Of a stretch of DNA of 64,000 nucleotides, positions 11,315 to 19,464 are shown in pieces. The notes below the pieces were generated by a model. It did no database searches. It worked only from the letters and a program-made list of their open reading frames with translations, and was not told where the DNA came from. Each line of letters starts with the position of its first letter. The first letter of the stretch is position 1. The position numbers were made by a program, and so were the translations under genes. The stretch comes from SZUA-365 sp034002405 (GTDB lineage Bacteria > Bacteroidota > Ignavibacteria > SZUA-365), in assembly GCA_034002405.1 (NCBI GenBank), contig JAVFAS010000001.1:62001-126000 (forward strand), in the 5' to 3' direction.

Positions 11315-11800
11315 ATGTGGAAATGGATACTGATGCGTGCGCATCAGGCGGGCTTTACCCGCAATGAAGCAGTCGTGATTCTGTTCCTCGCCGCGACGCT
11401 GCTCTCCGGTGCGACCATTCAGGCCCTGCAGCGCACGGATACCGCGGTACCCGAGGATATCCGCACCGCGCTCGAACGACAGGACTCGACGTTTGCCGCC
11501 CACAGTGCCGCGCCCGCGGAATCGCTCGCCGCGACAGTCCCGCCGGAGCACGCGATGCTCCCCGCCACCGCGCCCACGCCATCGGCCGGGCGAACGGTCG
11601 CCGGCGCTCCGGTCAACATCAATACGGCCAACCGGCGGATGCTGGAAACCCTCCCCGGCGTCGGGCCGTCGACCGCGGAGAACATCCTCGACCATCGAGG
11701 CGCGAACGGCCCGTTTCTCCGTGCCGAGGATCTGATGAAGGTGAAGGGCATCGGACCAAAAAAATTCGAGAAGATTCGGCAATACATAACCGTGGAATAG
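11315..11800 (+). CDS. ComEA-like helix-hairpin-helix protein with an N-terminal membrane anchor
   Basis: A 161-residue protein. An N-terminal hydrophobic segment (AVVILFLAATLLSGATIQAL) would anchor it in the inner membrane. A disordered Ala/Pro-rich linker leads to a ComEA-type double helix-hairpin-helix domain from about residue 102: VNINTANRRMLETLPGVG and MKVKGIGPKKFEKI. In competence systems this domain binds incoming double-stranded DNA in the periplasm. Many such proteins in non-competent bacteria have unknown roles. The next two genes look pilin-like and PilM-like, which strengthens a DNA-uptake idea without proving it. Confidence 0.85.
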   Translation: MWKWILMRAHQAGFTRNEAVVILFLAATLLSGATIQALQRTDTAVPEDIRTALERQDSTFAAHSAAPAESLAATVPPEHAMLPATAPTPSAGRTVAGAPVNINTANRRMLETLPGVGPSTAENILDHRGANGPFLRAEDLMKVKGIGPKKFEKIRQYITVE

Positions 11801-11839
11801 AATTCGCAGGCTGCTCTGCACCATCATCTGGAGGCATTC

Positions 11840-12304
11840 ATGGCACACAAACAGCCATTTGGAATCGTGGACGTCGTGCTCATTCTCGTGATCGTCGGCC
11901 TGACAGCCGGGCTGTGGTACGTCATCTGGAGCCCGGGACGCCAACTCGCACGCGAGGATGATCTCAAATGGGAATCGCGCGCTCGCATGACCGCGCTGCG
12001 GACCGCACAGATCGAGTACTTCTCCGCCAAGGGGAAATACATGACGGATGTGGATTCATTGCTGTTGTTTGTTCGAGACAGCCTGCCCCAGCAGCGCATC
12101 GACAGCCTGTTCACGAAACTCTATATGACCGGTTTCTCTTTCGACTCCTTGCGACACGCACCGAAATCTCTCGCGCCGTACGCCATCGCTGTCGACGACA
12201 CCTCGGCCGTGCCCCGGTATAGTATCAGCGATCCCGACGGATTCGGCTCGATTGGTTCGCTGTCAAACCCGGACGAACACAACAAGGCGTCCTGGGAACA
12301 GTGA
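11840..12304 (+). CDS. Single-pass membrane protein with pseudopilin-like features
   Basis: A 154-residue protein with one N-terminal membrane helix (IVDVVLILVIVGLTAGLWYV, about residues 9-28) and a soluble C-terminal part. After the helix comes ARMTALRTAQIEYFSAKGKY, which resembles the alpha-helix-plus-loop of type II or IV pseudopilins, where 'LRTAQ..Y....G.Y' is common. A classic prepilin peptidase site (G-F-T-L-x-E) is not seen, so it may stay membrane-bound instead of being polymerised. An upstream GGAG supports this start. It sits between the ComEA-like and PilM-like genes. The function is inferred only. Confidence 0.6.
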   Translation: MAHKQPFGIVDVVLILVIVGLTAGLWYVIWSPGRQLAREDDLKWESRARMTALRTAQIEYFSAKGKYMTDVDSLLLFVRDSLPQQRIDSLFTKLYMTGFSFDSLRHAPKSLAPYAIAVDDTSAVPRYSISDPDGFGSIGSLSNPDEHNKASWEQ

Positions 12305-12331
12305 GGCGGCATCGTCCGACAGCAGCGTCGC

Positions 12332-13255
12332 ATGGGCGTCTCACATCATATCGGACTTGAAATCGCGGAACGTATTTTTCGTGTCGTGGAAATTCAGCAG
12401 CAGGATCGTCATGCGACGATCCTGCGTGCTGATGTCTACCCGACCGCGCACGATTACTCTTCGCCGCTCCTGTTCGAACTCCCCTTCGACGGGCGGATCG
12501 CGCGGGACTTCATCACGGATCTCGCCGCGATTTTTCTCAATGATTCCGTCTATGCGGGCAGTGTCTCCGTCGTGCTTCCATCCGTTCTTCCCTTGGTCTC
12601 GATGCTGCCGGTCGACCGGGTGATTCCCGCCGGCACGCAGCGCGCGCTGCTTGAATGGGAATGTGAAACCCTGGCCGGATACGGACCGGAACGCCGGCTG
12701 TCCATTCTCACGCACCCGGTGGATGACGGGGGCCGCACGCTTGCCGTGGCACTGCCCGAAACCAGTGTGGCGTTTCTGCGCGCGACCTGCGAACACCTCA
12801 CGCTGGATCTTGCCGCGATTGAAACCGATCACTTCGTGATGGAGAACGTGCTGCGTCTGCTCTATCCACACGAGACGGAGGGCGGTTTCGGCGTGCTTGG
12901 CCTGTACCCCGATCACTGCTCGGCCGGTGTGCACAGCGGCGACCGCTATCTGGGCTTCCGGCACATCGCCATCACGCACCGTCACCAGTATGCCGCACAG
13001 GCGGTCCATCTTCTCGAAAGCATCCCGGGGTATCACGACCGTACGTCGCCGCTCCGGCTGTTTGCGTATGGGCCGGCCGCGGATGATGCCCTGCTCGACG
13101 CGCTCGGCGGCGTGTTCGGCGAACCCATCATCCGCTGTGTGCCACTGGCGGGCGCGGACGCTCCCTCCTCCCTACGGGACGCGATGCAGCGCCAGGGCGA
13201 ACGCGACTTCGACGTCCCCGCGGCCGCCGCGCTGCTGGGAGCGTCATGCGCGTGA
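12332..13255 (+). CDS. PilM-like actin-fold ATPase-like protein
   Basis: A 307-residue soluble protein. Its start (IGLEIAERIFRVVEIQ) resembles PilM and FtsA-type actin-fold proteins, where the first strand-loop reads 'GLDIG..xVKxVEL'. A central LAAIETDHFVMENVLRLL matches the 'IDVEPFALxRAL' part of PilM. A second nucleotide-binding half follows (GFGVLGLYPDHCSAGVHSGDR). The phosphate-binding loops are weak, so ATP binding is uncertain. PilM normally links cytoplasmic pilus motors to PilN at the membrane, yet no pilN/O/Q genes are visible here. The 3' end overlaps rsmD by 10 nt. The family assignment is moderate. Confidence 0.55.
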   Translation: MGVSHHIGLEIAERIFRVVEIQQQDRHATILRADVYPTAHDYSSPLLFELPFDGRIARDFITDLAAIFLNDSVYAGSVSVVLPSVLPLVSMLPVDRVIPAGTQRALLEWECETLAGYGPERRLSILTHPVDDGGRTLAVALPETSVAFLRATCEHLTLDLAAIETDHFVMENVLRLLYPHETEGGFGVLGLYPDHCSAGVHSGDRYLGFRHIAITHRHQYAAQAVHLLESIPGYHDRTSPLRLFAYGPAADDALLDALGGVFGEPIIRCVPLAGADAPSSLRDAMQRQGERDFDVPAAAALLGASCA

Positions 13256-13800
13256 TCGCCGGCACCTTGAAAGGCCGGACGCTCCGTGTCCCGGCGGATG
13301 CCACATTCCGTCCGACCACCGACCGCGTCAAGGAATCCGTCTTCAACATCCTGCATGGTCTTGTCGAGTGGTCATCGACCACGGTCTGCGATCTGTTCGC
13401 GGGAAGCGGCAGTCTTGGCATCGAGGCGCTGAGTCGCGGCGCATCCTCGGCGGTCTTTGTCGAGTCGCATCGGGCAAGCCTCGCCGTGCTTACGCGCAAC
13501 CTCGCCGAACTCGCGGTCACGACGCAGGCGCGGGTCGTGCAGCGCGCGGTCGAGTCATTCCTGCGCGAACGCGCGGCACGTTACTCCCTGGTGTTCGCGG
13601 ATCCGCCGTATCGCTTCGAGAATATGGAATCACTCATCGAGAATATTGCCGGGATCATGGCGCCGGAGGGCCTCGCCGTGCTCGAGCATGCACGTGCGCG
13701 GGAAGTCTCCGCGCCCTCGTCCCTGCGCATCGTTGACCGCCGCGATTACGGCACGACCGCCGTCACGTTTTTCCAACCGACGCCCGGAGCGCAGACATGA
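13246..13800 (+). CDS. rsmD: 16S rRNA (guanine966-N2)-methyltransferase RsmD
   Basis: RsmD methylates G966 of 16S rRNA using S-adenosylmethionine. The 184-residue length is typical. It starts with the family signature MRVIAGTLKGR and TTDRVKESVFNIL. The SAM motif I is DLFAGSGSLGIEAL (residues 49-62) and the catalytic motif is DPPY (119-122). It overlaps the PilM-like gene upstream and coaD downstream (ATGA), in the common rsmD-coaD arrangement. Confidence 0.95.
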   Translation: MRVIAGTLKGRTLRVPADATFRPTTDRVKESVFNILHGLVEWSSTTVCDLFAGSGSLGIEALSRGASSAVFVESHRASLAVLTRNLAELAVTTQARVVQRAVESFLRERAARYSLVFADPPYRFENMESLIENIAGIMAPEGLAVLEHARAREVSAPSSLRIVDRRDYGTTAVTFFQPTPGAQT

Positions 13801-14294
13801 AAATCGCCGTCTATCCCGGTTCCTTCGACCCGATCACCTTCGGCCATCTTGATGTGCTCGAACGTGCCGCGGCAATGTTCGACCGTGTGATCATCACCGT
13901 CGCACGAAATTCGTCCAAGCAACCGCTGTTCACCACCGACGAACGCGTCGCGCTCATCGCCGAAGCGGTGACGACGATGCCGGCGGTCGAGGTCGATACC
14001 TTCGACGGCTTGATCGTGGATTATGCCCGTGCGAGACATGCCACCGCATTGCTGCGTGGATTGCGCGCGGTCTCCGACTTCGAGTATGAATTCCAGATGG
14101 CGTTGATGAACCGGAAACTCGCCGGCGAGATTGCGACGGTGTTTCTGATGCCCCATGAAAAGTTCACGTATCTCAATTCATCGATCGTCCGCGAACTCGC
14201 GCGGCATCGCACCGATGTCTCGGACTTCGTGCCGGATCCCGTGCGGCGTGCGCTCGAACAGCGATTCGGGACGCCGCAACGCGCGGTGCGGTAG
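13797..14294 (+). CDS. coaD: Phosphopantetheine adenylyltransferase
   Basis: CoaD makes dephospho-CoA from 4'-phosphopantetheine and ATP, the fourth step of coenzyme A synthesis. The 165 residues match the family. The nucleotidyltransferase motif is GSFDPITFGH (TFGH at 14-17) and the second signature is YLNSSIVRELA. The region LLRGLRAVSDFEYEFQMA is diagnostic of PPAT. Its start overlaps the rsmD stop by 4 nt. Confidence 0.97.
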   Translation: MKIAVYPGSFDPITFGHLDVLERAAAMFDRVIITVARNSSKQPLFTTDERVALIAEAVTTMPAVEVDTFDGLIVDYARARHATALLRGLRAVSDFEYEFQMALMNRKLAGEIATVFLMPHEKFTYLNSSIVRELARHRTDVSDFVPDPVRRALEQRFGTPQRAVR

Positions 14295-14358
14295 ATGCAT
14301 CTCACAGGAAGCACCTGCGCGATGATCGAGCATTCACTTCAAGGAAACACACGTAGCC

Positions 14359-14670
14359 ATGCCAACCTATGATTATGCCTGCAAGCAGTGCGGCCATCGT
14401 TTCGAGGTTTTCCAGTCCATGAAGGACCCCATGCTGACCAGCTGTCCCCAATGCGGAACCGAGTCGCTGCAGCGACTCATCGGCGCGGGGGCGGGACTCG
14501 TCTTCAAAGGCTCGGGATTCTATCTGACCGACTATAAAAAAACGAATTCCACGCCCGCGACGACAGGATCGTCCACCGACACACCGTCGTCAAGGAAATC
14601 GACGACGGGAAACGGTACCGCCACTGCGTCGACGACGGCCGCGTCGACGACGCCTCCCGCGAAAGACTGA
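14359..14670 (+). CDS. FmdB-family zinc-ribbon protein
   Basis: A 103-residue protein of the FmdB putative regulator family. It starts with the diagnostic MPTYDYACKQCGHRFE. Cysteine pairs C8/C11 and C29/C32 should bind one Zn. The segment RLIGAGAGLVFKGSGFYLTD is also typical. The last 45 residues are a low-complexity Ser/Thr tail (SSTDTPSSRKSTTGNGT) common in this family. The biochemical role of the family remains unclear. A GC-rich stem-loop follows. Confidence 0.85.
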   Translation: MPTYDYACKQCGHRFEVFQSMKDPMLTSCPQCGTESLQRLIGAGAGLVFKGSGFYLTDYKKTNSTPATTGSSTDTPSSRKSTTGNGTATASTTAASTTPPAKD

Positions 14671-14694
14671 GCACATTCCCGTACCATGCATCGC

Positions 14695-14716
14695 AACGGC
14701 GGCACCGGCCGCCGTT
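14695..14716. terminator. Stem-loop between convergent genes
   Basis: A perfect 9-bp stem (AACGGCGGC / GCCGCCGTT) with a 4-nt loop lies between the FmdB gene and the convergent GT9 gene. The T tract is weak on both strands. It could serve as a bidirectional terminator, but this is less certain than the other terminators here. Confidence 0.55.
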
Positions 14717-14774
14717 GTCGTTTCCCGCATGCATGCACCGATACACGTACGTATCCGCGCGGGACGGCATGATC

Positions 14775-15830
14775 CTATTCCCGCGTTTCGAGCAGTTCCT
14801 CCACCGCCGCGATCACCGTCGTTGCCGGCAGTTCACGCATGCACGCGAATGTTCCGACGGGACAGTGATCACCGCCGTGTATCGCGCAGGGACGGCAGGA
14901 CAATCCCTCATGCTGCACGATGCGGTGGGGCACACCATACGGTGAGAATCCGAATGCCGGGGACGTGGCACCATAGACCTCGACCACGGGCGTGCCCATG
15001 GCCGAAGCGAGGTGTACCGGTGCGCTGTCGTTACTGACAAGCACCGCGGCACGTCCGATCAACGCGGCGGACGCGAGAAAACCGAGCTGCCCCGCCACAT
15101 TGTGCACGGGCAGACCCACACCGGCACGAGTGATGATACGAGCACACAGTGCATGGTCCTCCGCCCCCCCGAGAAACATCACGCGATACCGTGCCGCGAA
15201 ATACCGGGCCACCGCGGCGAATCCCTCCTCGGTCCAGCGCTTGGTCGCCCAGACCGAACCCGGCGCGATACAGAGAAACAACGGATCCGAGGATGCCCGT
15301 GTCCGCTCGCCCGCTTCCGACGAAACACATGTCTCGAGGAGCCGCGCGGCCGCGGCATGATCGTCTTCGGACGGATACAGTGCAGGTATCCGGAGTTTCG
15401 GCCCCGGTATTCCGGTAAATGAAAGCAGGGACCGGTTGCGGTCCGCCTCGTGCAGATCCTCCCGATACGGGACGGTTTCGGTGAACAGCCAGCGTCCCGC
15501 CGATCGGTGGAAGGCGATGCGCCGCGGGGCACGTGTCGCGCGGGCAAGCAGTGCGCTGCGCAGCGATCGATGCGGGCACAGACACAGGGCATAGCGCTCG
15601 CGAGCGAGCCGGCGCATCAGGGAGATGAGCGACGGGTGGCGGCGGTGCTTGTCATAGACGATCACCCGGCGAATGGCGGGATGCCCTGCAAGCAGCGACG
15701 CCGTGGCGGGGATGCAGAGAACATCGATCGCCGCGCCGGGGAAGCGTTCGGCCGTCTCCGCGATCAACGGGGTGGTCAGCACGAGATCGCCCGCGAAGGC
15801 GGTCTGGATCACGAGGATCGGGCCATTCAC
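14775..15830 (-). CDS. GT9-family (heptosyltransferase-like) glycosyltransferase
   Basis: A 351-residue GT9 enzyme like WaaF/WaaC, which add heptose or similar sugars to the lipopolysaccharide core. It begins GPILVIQTAFAGDLVLTTPLI, the usual 'QT.xGDxxLTTPL' loop. It ends with the donor-site block VSNDSAPVHLASAMGTPVVEVYG. I chose GTG at 15830 because it overlaps the stop of the acyltransferase gene by 4 nt (GTGA); the frame stays open to an ATG at 15902 inside that gene. It is coupled to an LpxL-type gene, which fits outer-membrane lipid assembly. The sugar is unknown. Confidence 0.88.
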   Translation of the reverse strand: MNGPILVIQTAFAGDLVLTTPLIAETAERFPGAAIDVLCIPATASLLAGHPAIRRVIVYDKHRRHPSLISLMRRLARERYALCLCPHRSLRSALLARATRAPRRIAFHRSAGRWLFTETVPYREDLHEADRNRSLLSFTGIPGPKLRIPALYPSEDDHAAAARLLETCVSSEAGERTRASSDPLFLCIAPGSVWATKRWTEEGFAAVARYFAARYRVMFLGGAEDHALCARIITRAGVGLPVHNVAGQLGFLASAALIGRAAVLVSNDSAPVHLASAMGTPVVEVYGATSPAFGFSPYGVPHRIVQHEGLSCRPCAIHGGDHCPVGTFACMRELPATTVIAAVEELLETRE

Positions 15831-16738
15831 GCGCGGGGATCCTCGACGATGACCGTATCCGCGTCCGGGGTGTGTTTCCACCGTTTGTGCTGCCAGAGCC
15901 ATTGCGCGGGGTGTTCCCGGACCATGCGCTCGAGGGCGCGCACATGCCGGCGCGTCAGTTCGCGGACATTGTGTTCGCTCGCACCATCGAGATCACCCGT
16001 CGGAATCTCCTCGATGCGGACCTCGAAATTTCCATCCGCGCCGCGAATGCAATAACCCATGATCACCGGAGCACCGAGTCGAAGCGCGAACGTGGCAGGG
16101 CCTTCATACGTGGCGGCGGGACGTCCGAAATAGCGGACATAGATCGACCCGCTGGGCCCGCTCTGGTCGGCCAGCAACGCGACGGCGCCGCGGTTACGCA
16201 GCGTGTGGATGATCTCGCGGATCGACACCCCCAGCGGCACGGTGCGATTTCCGAAGCGGCCGCGCCAGCCCTCCACGAGCGCATCGACCCGTTCGTTGTG
16301 AATGGAATGGACAATCACCGTAAAGGGCATCGACAGGATTCGCGCCACGCCGATCGAGAGCCACTCCCAGTTTCCGAAGTGGCCGGACATCAGGATCACG
16401 CCCCGGCCACGCCGGGCGGCGTGCTCGATCAGTTCCGGATTCCGGACACGGATGATGCGCCGGATGGTGTCGTCATCGAGCCGGGGGGTCCACATCAATT
16501 CGAAAATCGTGGTCACCAGATGCCGGTAGGAATCCCGCGCGATATTCCGGACTTCCTCCTCCCTGATGTCCGGGAACGCGACCCGCAGTTGCATCACGGT
16601 CACCGCGCGGCGGATCGGGAGGACATGCCAGAACACGAAGGCCGTGGCGCGGGCAAGATGGCGCACCACGGTCAGCGGCAGCATCTGCAGTATGCGCGCG
16701 GTGCCGGCGAACACCGCGTATTCGAGCAGGGATTTCAC
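15827..16738 (-). CDS. LpxL/HtrB-family lysophospholipid acyltransferase
   Basis: A 303-residue membrane-associated acyltransferase of the lipid A late-acyltransferase family. A hydrophobic N-terminus and the basic region around PIRRAVTVMQ precede the catalytic HX4E motif, HFGNWE (H120, E125), within GVILMSGHFGNWEW. A second conserved block is VALLADQSGPSGSIYVRYFG, and YEGPATFALRLGAPV is also typical. It probably adds a secondary acyl chain to lipid A or a related lipid. It lies between the GWxTD gene (36 nt upstream) and a GT9 gene (overlapping), forming an envelope operon. Confidence 0.9.
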   Translation of the reverse strand: MKSLLEYAVFAGTARILQMLPLTVVRHLARATAFVFWHVLPIRRAVTVMQLRVAFPDIREEEVRNIARDSYRHLVTTIFELMWTPRLDDDTIRRIIRVRNPELIEHAARRGRGVILMSGHFGNWEWLSIGVARILSMPFTVIVHSIHNERVDALVEGWRGRFGNRTVPLGVSIREIIHTLRNRGAVALLADQSGPSGSIYVRYFGRPAATYEGPATFALRLGAPVIMGYCIRGADGNFEVRIEEIPTGDLDGASEHNVRELTRRHVRALERMVREHPAQWLWQHKRWKHTPDADTVIVEDPRA

Positions 16739-16774
16739 GGCGCCGCGACGCTCCGATCGAGGGTCATGAGACGA

Positions 16775-18139
16775 TCAGCGTGTTGACGCGTCGCGTTGCC
16801 AGCTGTCATTGATGATCTCGTTCCGCTTGGTCGAATGCACCAGTTCGAAATTATTGAAGCCGGACCGATCGACGAACACGAAATCAACGCCTCCCTCGAT
16901 ATAGTCGTAGCGCCAGATCTCATGGGGCTTCATGTCGCTTTCGTTCGATTTGCGGTCGACGTAATCGGGCGGGCCGTACAGGATATAGACACGGCCGCGA
17001 TCGGTGCGCCACCCCGCCCGGAAGGCCGTACGAAACTGCTCGTTGCTCACGGCCACGCGCTGCTTGTACTCGGCATAGTATTCATTGAACGGTGTGGCCT
17101 GATCATCGTCGCGGTCACGCCAGAATTTGGTGAGGAACTTCCGTTTCGATTCGGAGCCCGACAGCGACTGCCAGATGCTTTTTTCTCCGGCGGTGGCGAT
17201 GTATTGCGCCATGCTGAAGTTCTCGTCCAGCTCGCTCTCACCCATGGCGGTAAACTCCGCGGCGATCAGATCCGCCACCGATGCCGCCTCCGCGCTGTCG
17301 AACGGGATGTCGGGATTGAATACATAAAACGATTTGCTCTGCGACAGCTTCGCGGTCTTCGAAGGATCGTCGATCGACAGGATCAGCGTGTAGACACCCG
17401 AGGGCATGCCTCCGATGTTGAATGACCCGACCTCCACGCGCGAGGCATGTTTCCCGCTGCGCTGATGCGTCTTCGTCGCCATGGTCCGGCCATAGGAACT
17501 GACCACCTCGCTCTTCACCGCGAACGCGTCGGCATCCACATTGTACAGCTCGGCATAAAACATCAGGTTGGGCACGGGTTTTCCGTAGAGCAGCGTCGGG
17601 TTGGGGATGATTTCGAGTGTGTTTTTGTAGAAAATATTCGCCGGATCCTCCTCGACCTTCGTGATCGAGGACGCGAGTTCGATATCGCTGATGCCCGCGG
17701 CGCGACCGCCGAGATTCCGGACTTCGAACGGGATTTCGACACTGTCCTGCACGGCGGGTCGTTCCTCGTCGCGACTGATCACCGCGAAACGGTATTTTCC
17801 GGGTTCGAGGAGAAAATTCACCCGCCCGATCAGCGCACGATCACCCAGCTGGGTCGTGTCGGCGACATGCACCGGCACGCGCCAGGTTTTCAACACGGGT
17901 TCCTGTGCTTCATCATCCCGGCGCACGATCGCGTGCACGAGCACCGCGCCGGTGAATCCGTCATTGTCTTTCGTGTAGGCGAGACCGGTACGGGAGAACG
18001 AATAGTACATCTCGACATAGCTCGCATCGTCGTCGTAACGGAAAGAGGCAAGGTCGATATTCATCCGGAACGCCTGCGATTGCGCGGACGCCGGAATCAC
18101 CACGAGGGCGAGAAGAAAAAAACAAATCCGTGTGATCAT
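16775..18139 (-). CDS. GWxTD-domain exported protein
   Basis: A 454-residue exported protein. The N-terminus is a signal peptide (ICFFLLALVVIPASAQS, cleavage near residue 20). A beta-rich middle follows. The C-terminal domain has the motif GWRTDRGRVYILYGPPD starting at about residue 376, which defines the GWxTD family seen mostly in Bacteroidota, Chlorobi and Acidobacteria. The family's function is unknown; an envelope or outer-membrane role is assumed. A segment just before it (SGSESKRKFLTKFWRDRD) is also family-typical. It heads a minus-strand operon with the acyltransferase and GT9 genes. Confidence 0.85.
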   Translation of the reverse strand: MITRICFFLLALVVIPASAQSQAFRMNIDLASFRYDDDASYVEMYYSFSRTGLAYTKDNDGFTGAVLVHAIVRRDDEAQEPVLKTWRVPVHVADTTQLGDRALIGRVNFLLEPGKYRFAVISRDEERPAVQDSVEIPFEVRNLGGRAAGISDIELASSITKVEEDPANIFYKNTLEIIPNPTLLYGKPVPNLMFYAELYNVDADAFAVKSEVVSSYGRTMATKTHQRSGKHASRVEVGSFNIGGMPSGVYTLILSIDDPSKTAKLSQSKSFYVFNPDIPFDSAEAASVADLIAAEFTAMGESELDENFSMAQYIATAGEKSIWQSLSGSESKRKFLTKFWRDRDDDQATPFNEYYAEYKQRVAVSNEQFRTAFRAGWRTDRGRVYILYGPPDYVDRKSNESDMKPHEIWRYDYIEGGVDFVFVDRSGFNNFELVHSTKRNEIINDSWQRDASTR

Positions 18140-18294
18140 GGGTGTTTCCTGCGGAATTGCGAACGACGAATCGGAATGTGCAGACTTCTAAAGTAGCAAA
18201 CGACGCCATTAATGCAACACGATTCCGCGTCCATGCCCACCCCTTGCGCGCGCTTCCCGCACGGACGGGGATGGCTCCCTGGTTCCGGGAATGG

Positions 18295-18319
18295 AAAAGG
18301 CCCGCGGTGCGGGCCTTTT
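18295..18319 (-). terminator. Rho-independent terminator after the PorV-family gene
   Basis: A perfect 11-bp inverted repeat (AAAAGGCCCGC / GCGGGCCTTTT) with a 3-nt loop lies 20 nt past the stop of the PorV-family gene. On the minus strand it ends in TTTT. It closes the surface-module operon. Confidence 0.85.
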
Positions 18320-18339
18320 CAGATCAGGGAATGCGGATC

Positions 18340-19389
18340 CTAGAATCCGAGATTGATCGTGATGACGTGGTTTCCGTCGAACACGACCATGTCGCGGTAG
18401 GCATAATCGACGCCGATGGCCAGATCGCCGGTATCGAATTTGACACCGGCGCCGAACGCCGCACCATACTGGTACGCGGCTTCGCCGAAGGCGTCATCGA
18501 ATCCCTCTCCCGCGAGGTTATAGGAACCGCGCAGGAAGAAGAAATCGCGGAATCCGTACTCGACGCCGAGACGATATTGATCGGAAACAAAGTTATTGTT
18601 TTCGAACGACCCGGAGACGACAAGGGCATGGAGATCGGCGAAGCTCTGCATGTAGGAGGCAGCGAGTTCGAGCGATGTCGGCATGCTGAAGCCCGCTGCT
18701 TCAATGCGCAGCAACTGCGGATCGCGCTTGCTGCTGGCTTCGTCCGCGAGCCGGGTGAGTCCCGGACCGGTATAGGTCATGTTGCCACCGAGATGACGCA
18801 GTGTGACGCCAAGCGACAGTCCACGAAGACCGGCGAGACCCTGATACTGGACACCGACATCGAAGGCCACGCCCGATGCGGAAACACGGTACAGATCCTC
18901 GCTGACCAGATGCGCGGTCACGCCCGCGCGAATGCGGTCGGTCAACGCACGGGAATAGGTCAGGCCCAGCGCGACGAAGGTGGGATTCCATGTCGCTCCG
19001 GTTCCATCGGGATTGTTCTCGTCGGTCAGATCGATATCGCCAAACGAAAGCGACTTCACCGAAAAGGCCAGATGGCCGAAGCCGCCGAATTGCGCGCCGA
19101 CCGCGACATAATCCACCCCCATGTCGCCGAAGCTCTGCATGTGGGAGAACGTCGCTTCGGCGGAGTGCTTGCTTGCCGACAGACCCGCGGGATTGTAGTA
19201 GATGGCGTTCAGTCCGGAGATCCCGGCGCTGTAGGAGCTGCCGAGCGCGATGCCGCGTGCACCCACGGGGATCAGCAGCTGCGCTGCCCCCGCGGTGCCG
19301 GAACGGTCGCCACCTCCGGCCGTCGCCGTGGCGCTCAGCAATACGAGCGCCAGTACAACTGCCAGGAACGATGAAAGCGTAGTACGCAT
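18340..19389 (-). CDS. PorV/PorQ-family outer-membrane beta-barrel protein
   Basis: A 349-residue predicted 14-strand FadL-like barrel. The start at 19389 has a strong AAAGGAG and opens a signal peptide (LAVVLALVLLSATATAG). The mature start, LLIPVGARGIALGSSYSA then GLNAIYYNPAGLS, is the PorV/PorQ (UPF0164) signature. The last residue is Phe, as expected for BAM-inserted barrels. In Porphyromonas, PorV shuttles T9SS cargo to the attachment complex. Here it is the last gene after a TonB receptor and a T9SS-type cargo, so a dedicated role with that cargo is plausible but inferred. Confidence 0.88.
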   Translation of the reverse strand: MRTTLSSFLAVVLALVLLSATATAGGGDRSGTAGAAQLLIPVGARGIALGSSYSAGISGLNAIYYNPAGLSASKHSAEATFSHMQSFGDMGVDYVAVGAQFGGFGHLAFSVKSLSFGDIDLTDENNPDGTGATWNPTFVALGLTYSRALTDRIRAGVTAHLVSEDLYRVSASGVAFDVGVQYQGLAGLRGLSLGVTLRHLGGNMTYTGPGLTRLADEASSKRDPQLLRIEAAGFSMPTSLELAASYMQSFADLHALVVSGSFENNNFVSDQYRLGVEYGFRDFFFLRGSYNLAGEGFDDAFGEAAYQYGAAFGAGVKFDTGDLAIGVDYAYRDMVVFDGNHVITINLGF

Positions 19390-19464
19390 GATGTATCTCC
19401 TTTGATGTATCTGATTCACAACGTTCAGTAATTCATATGCGTCGAGTGACTGCGGCCGTTCCGG

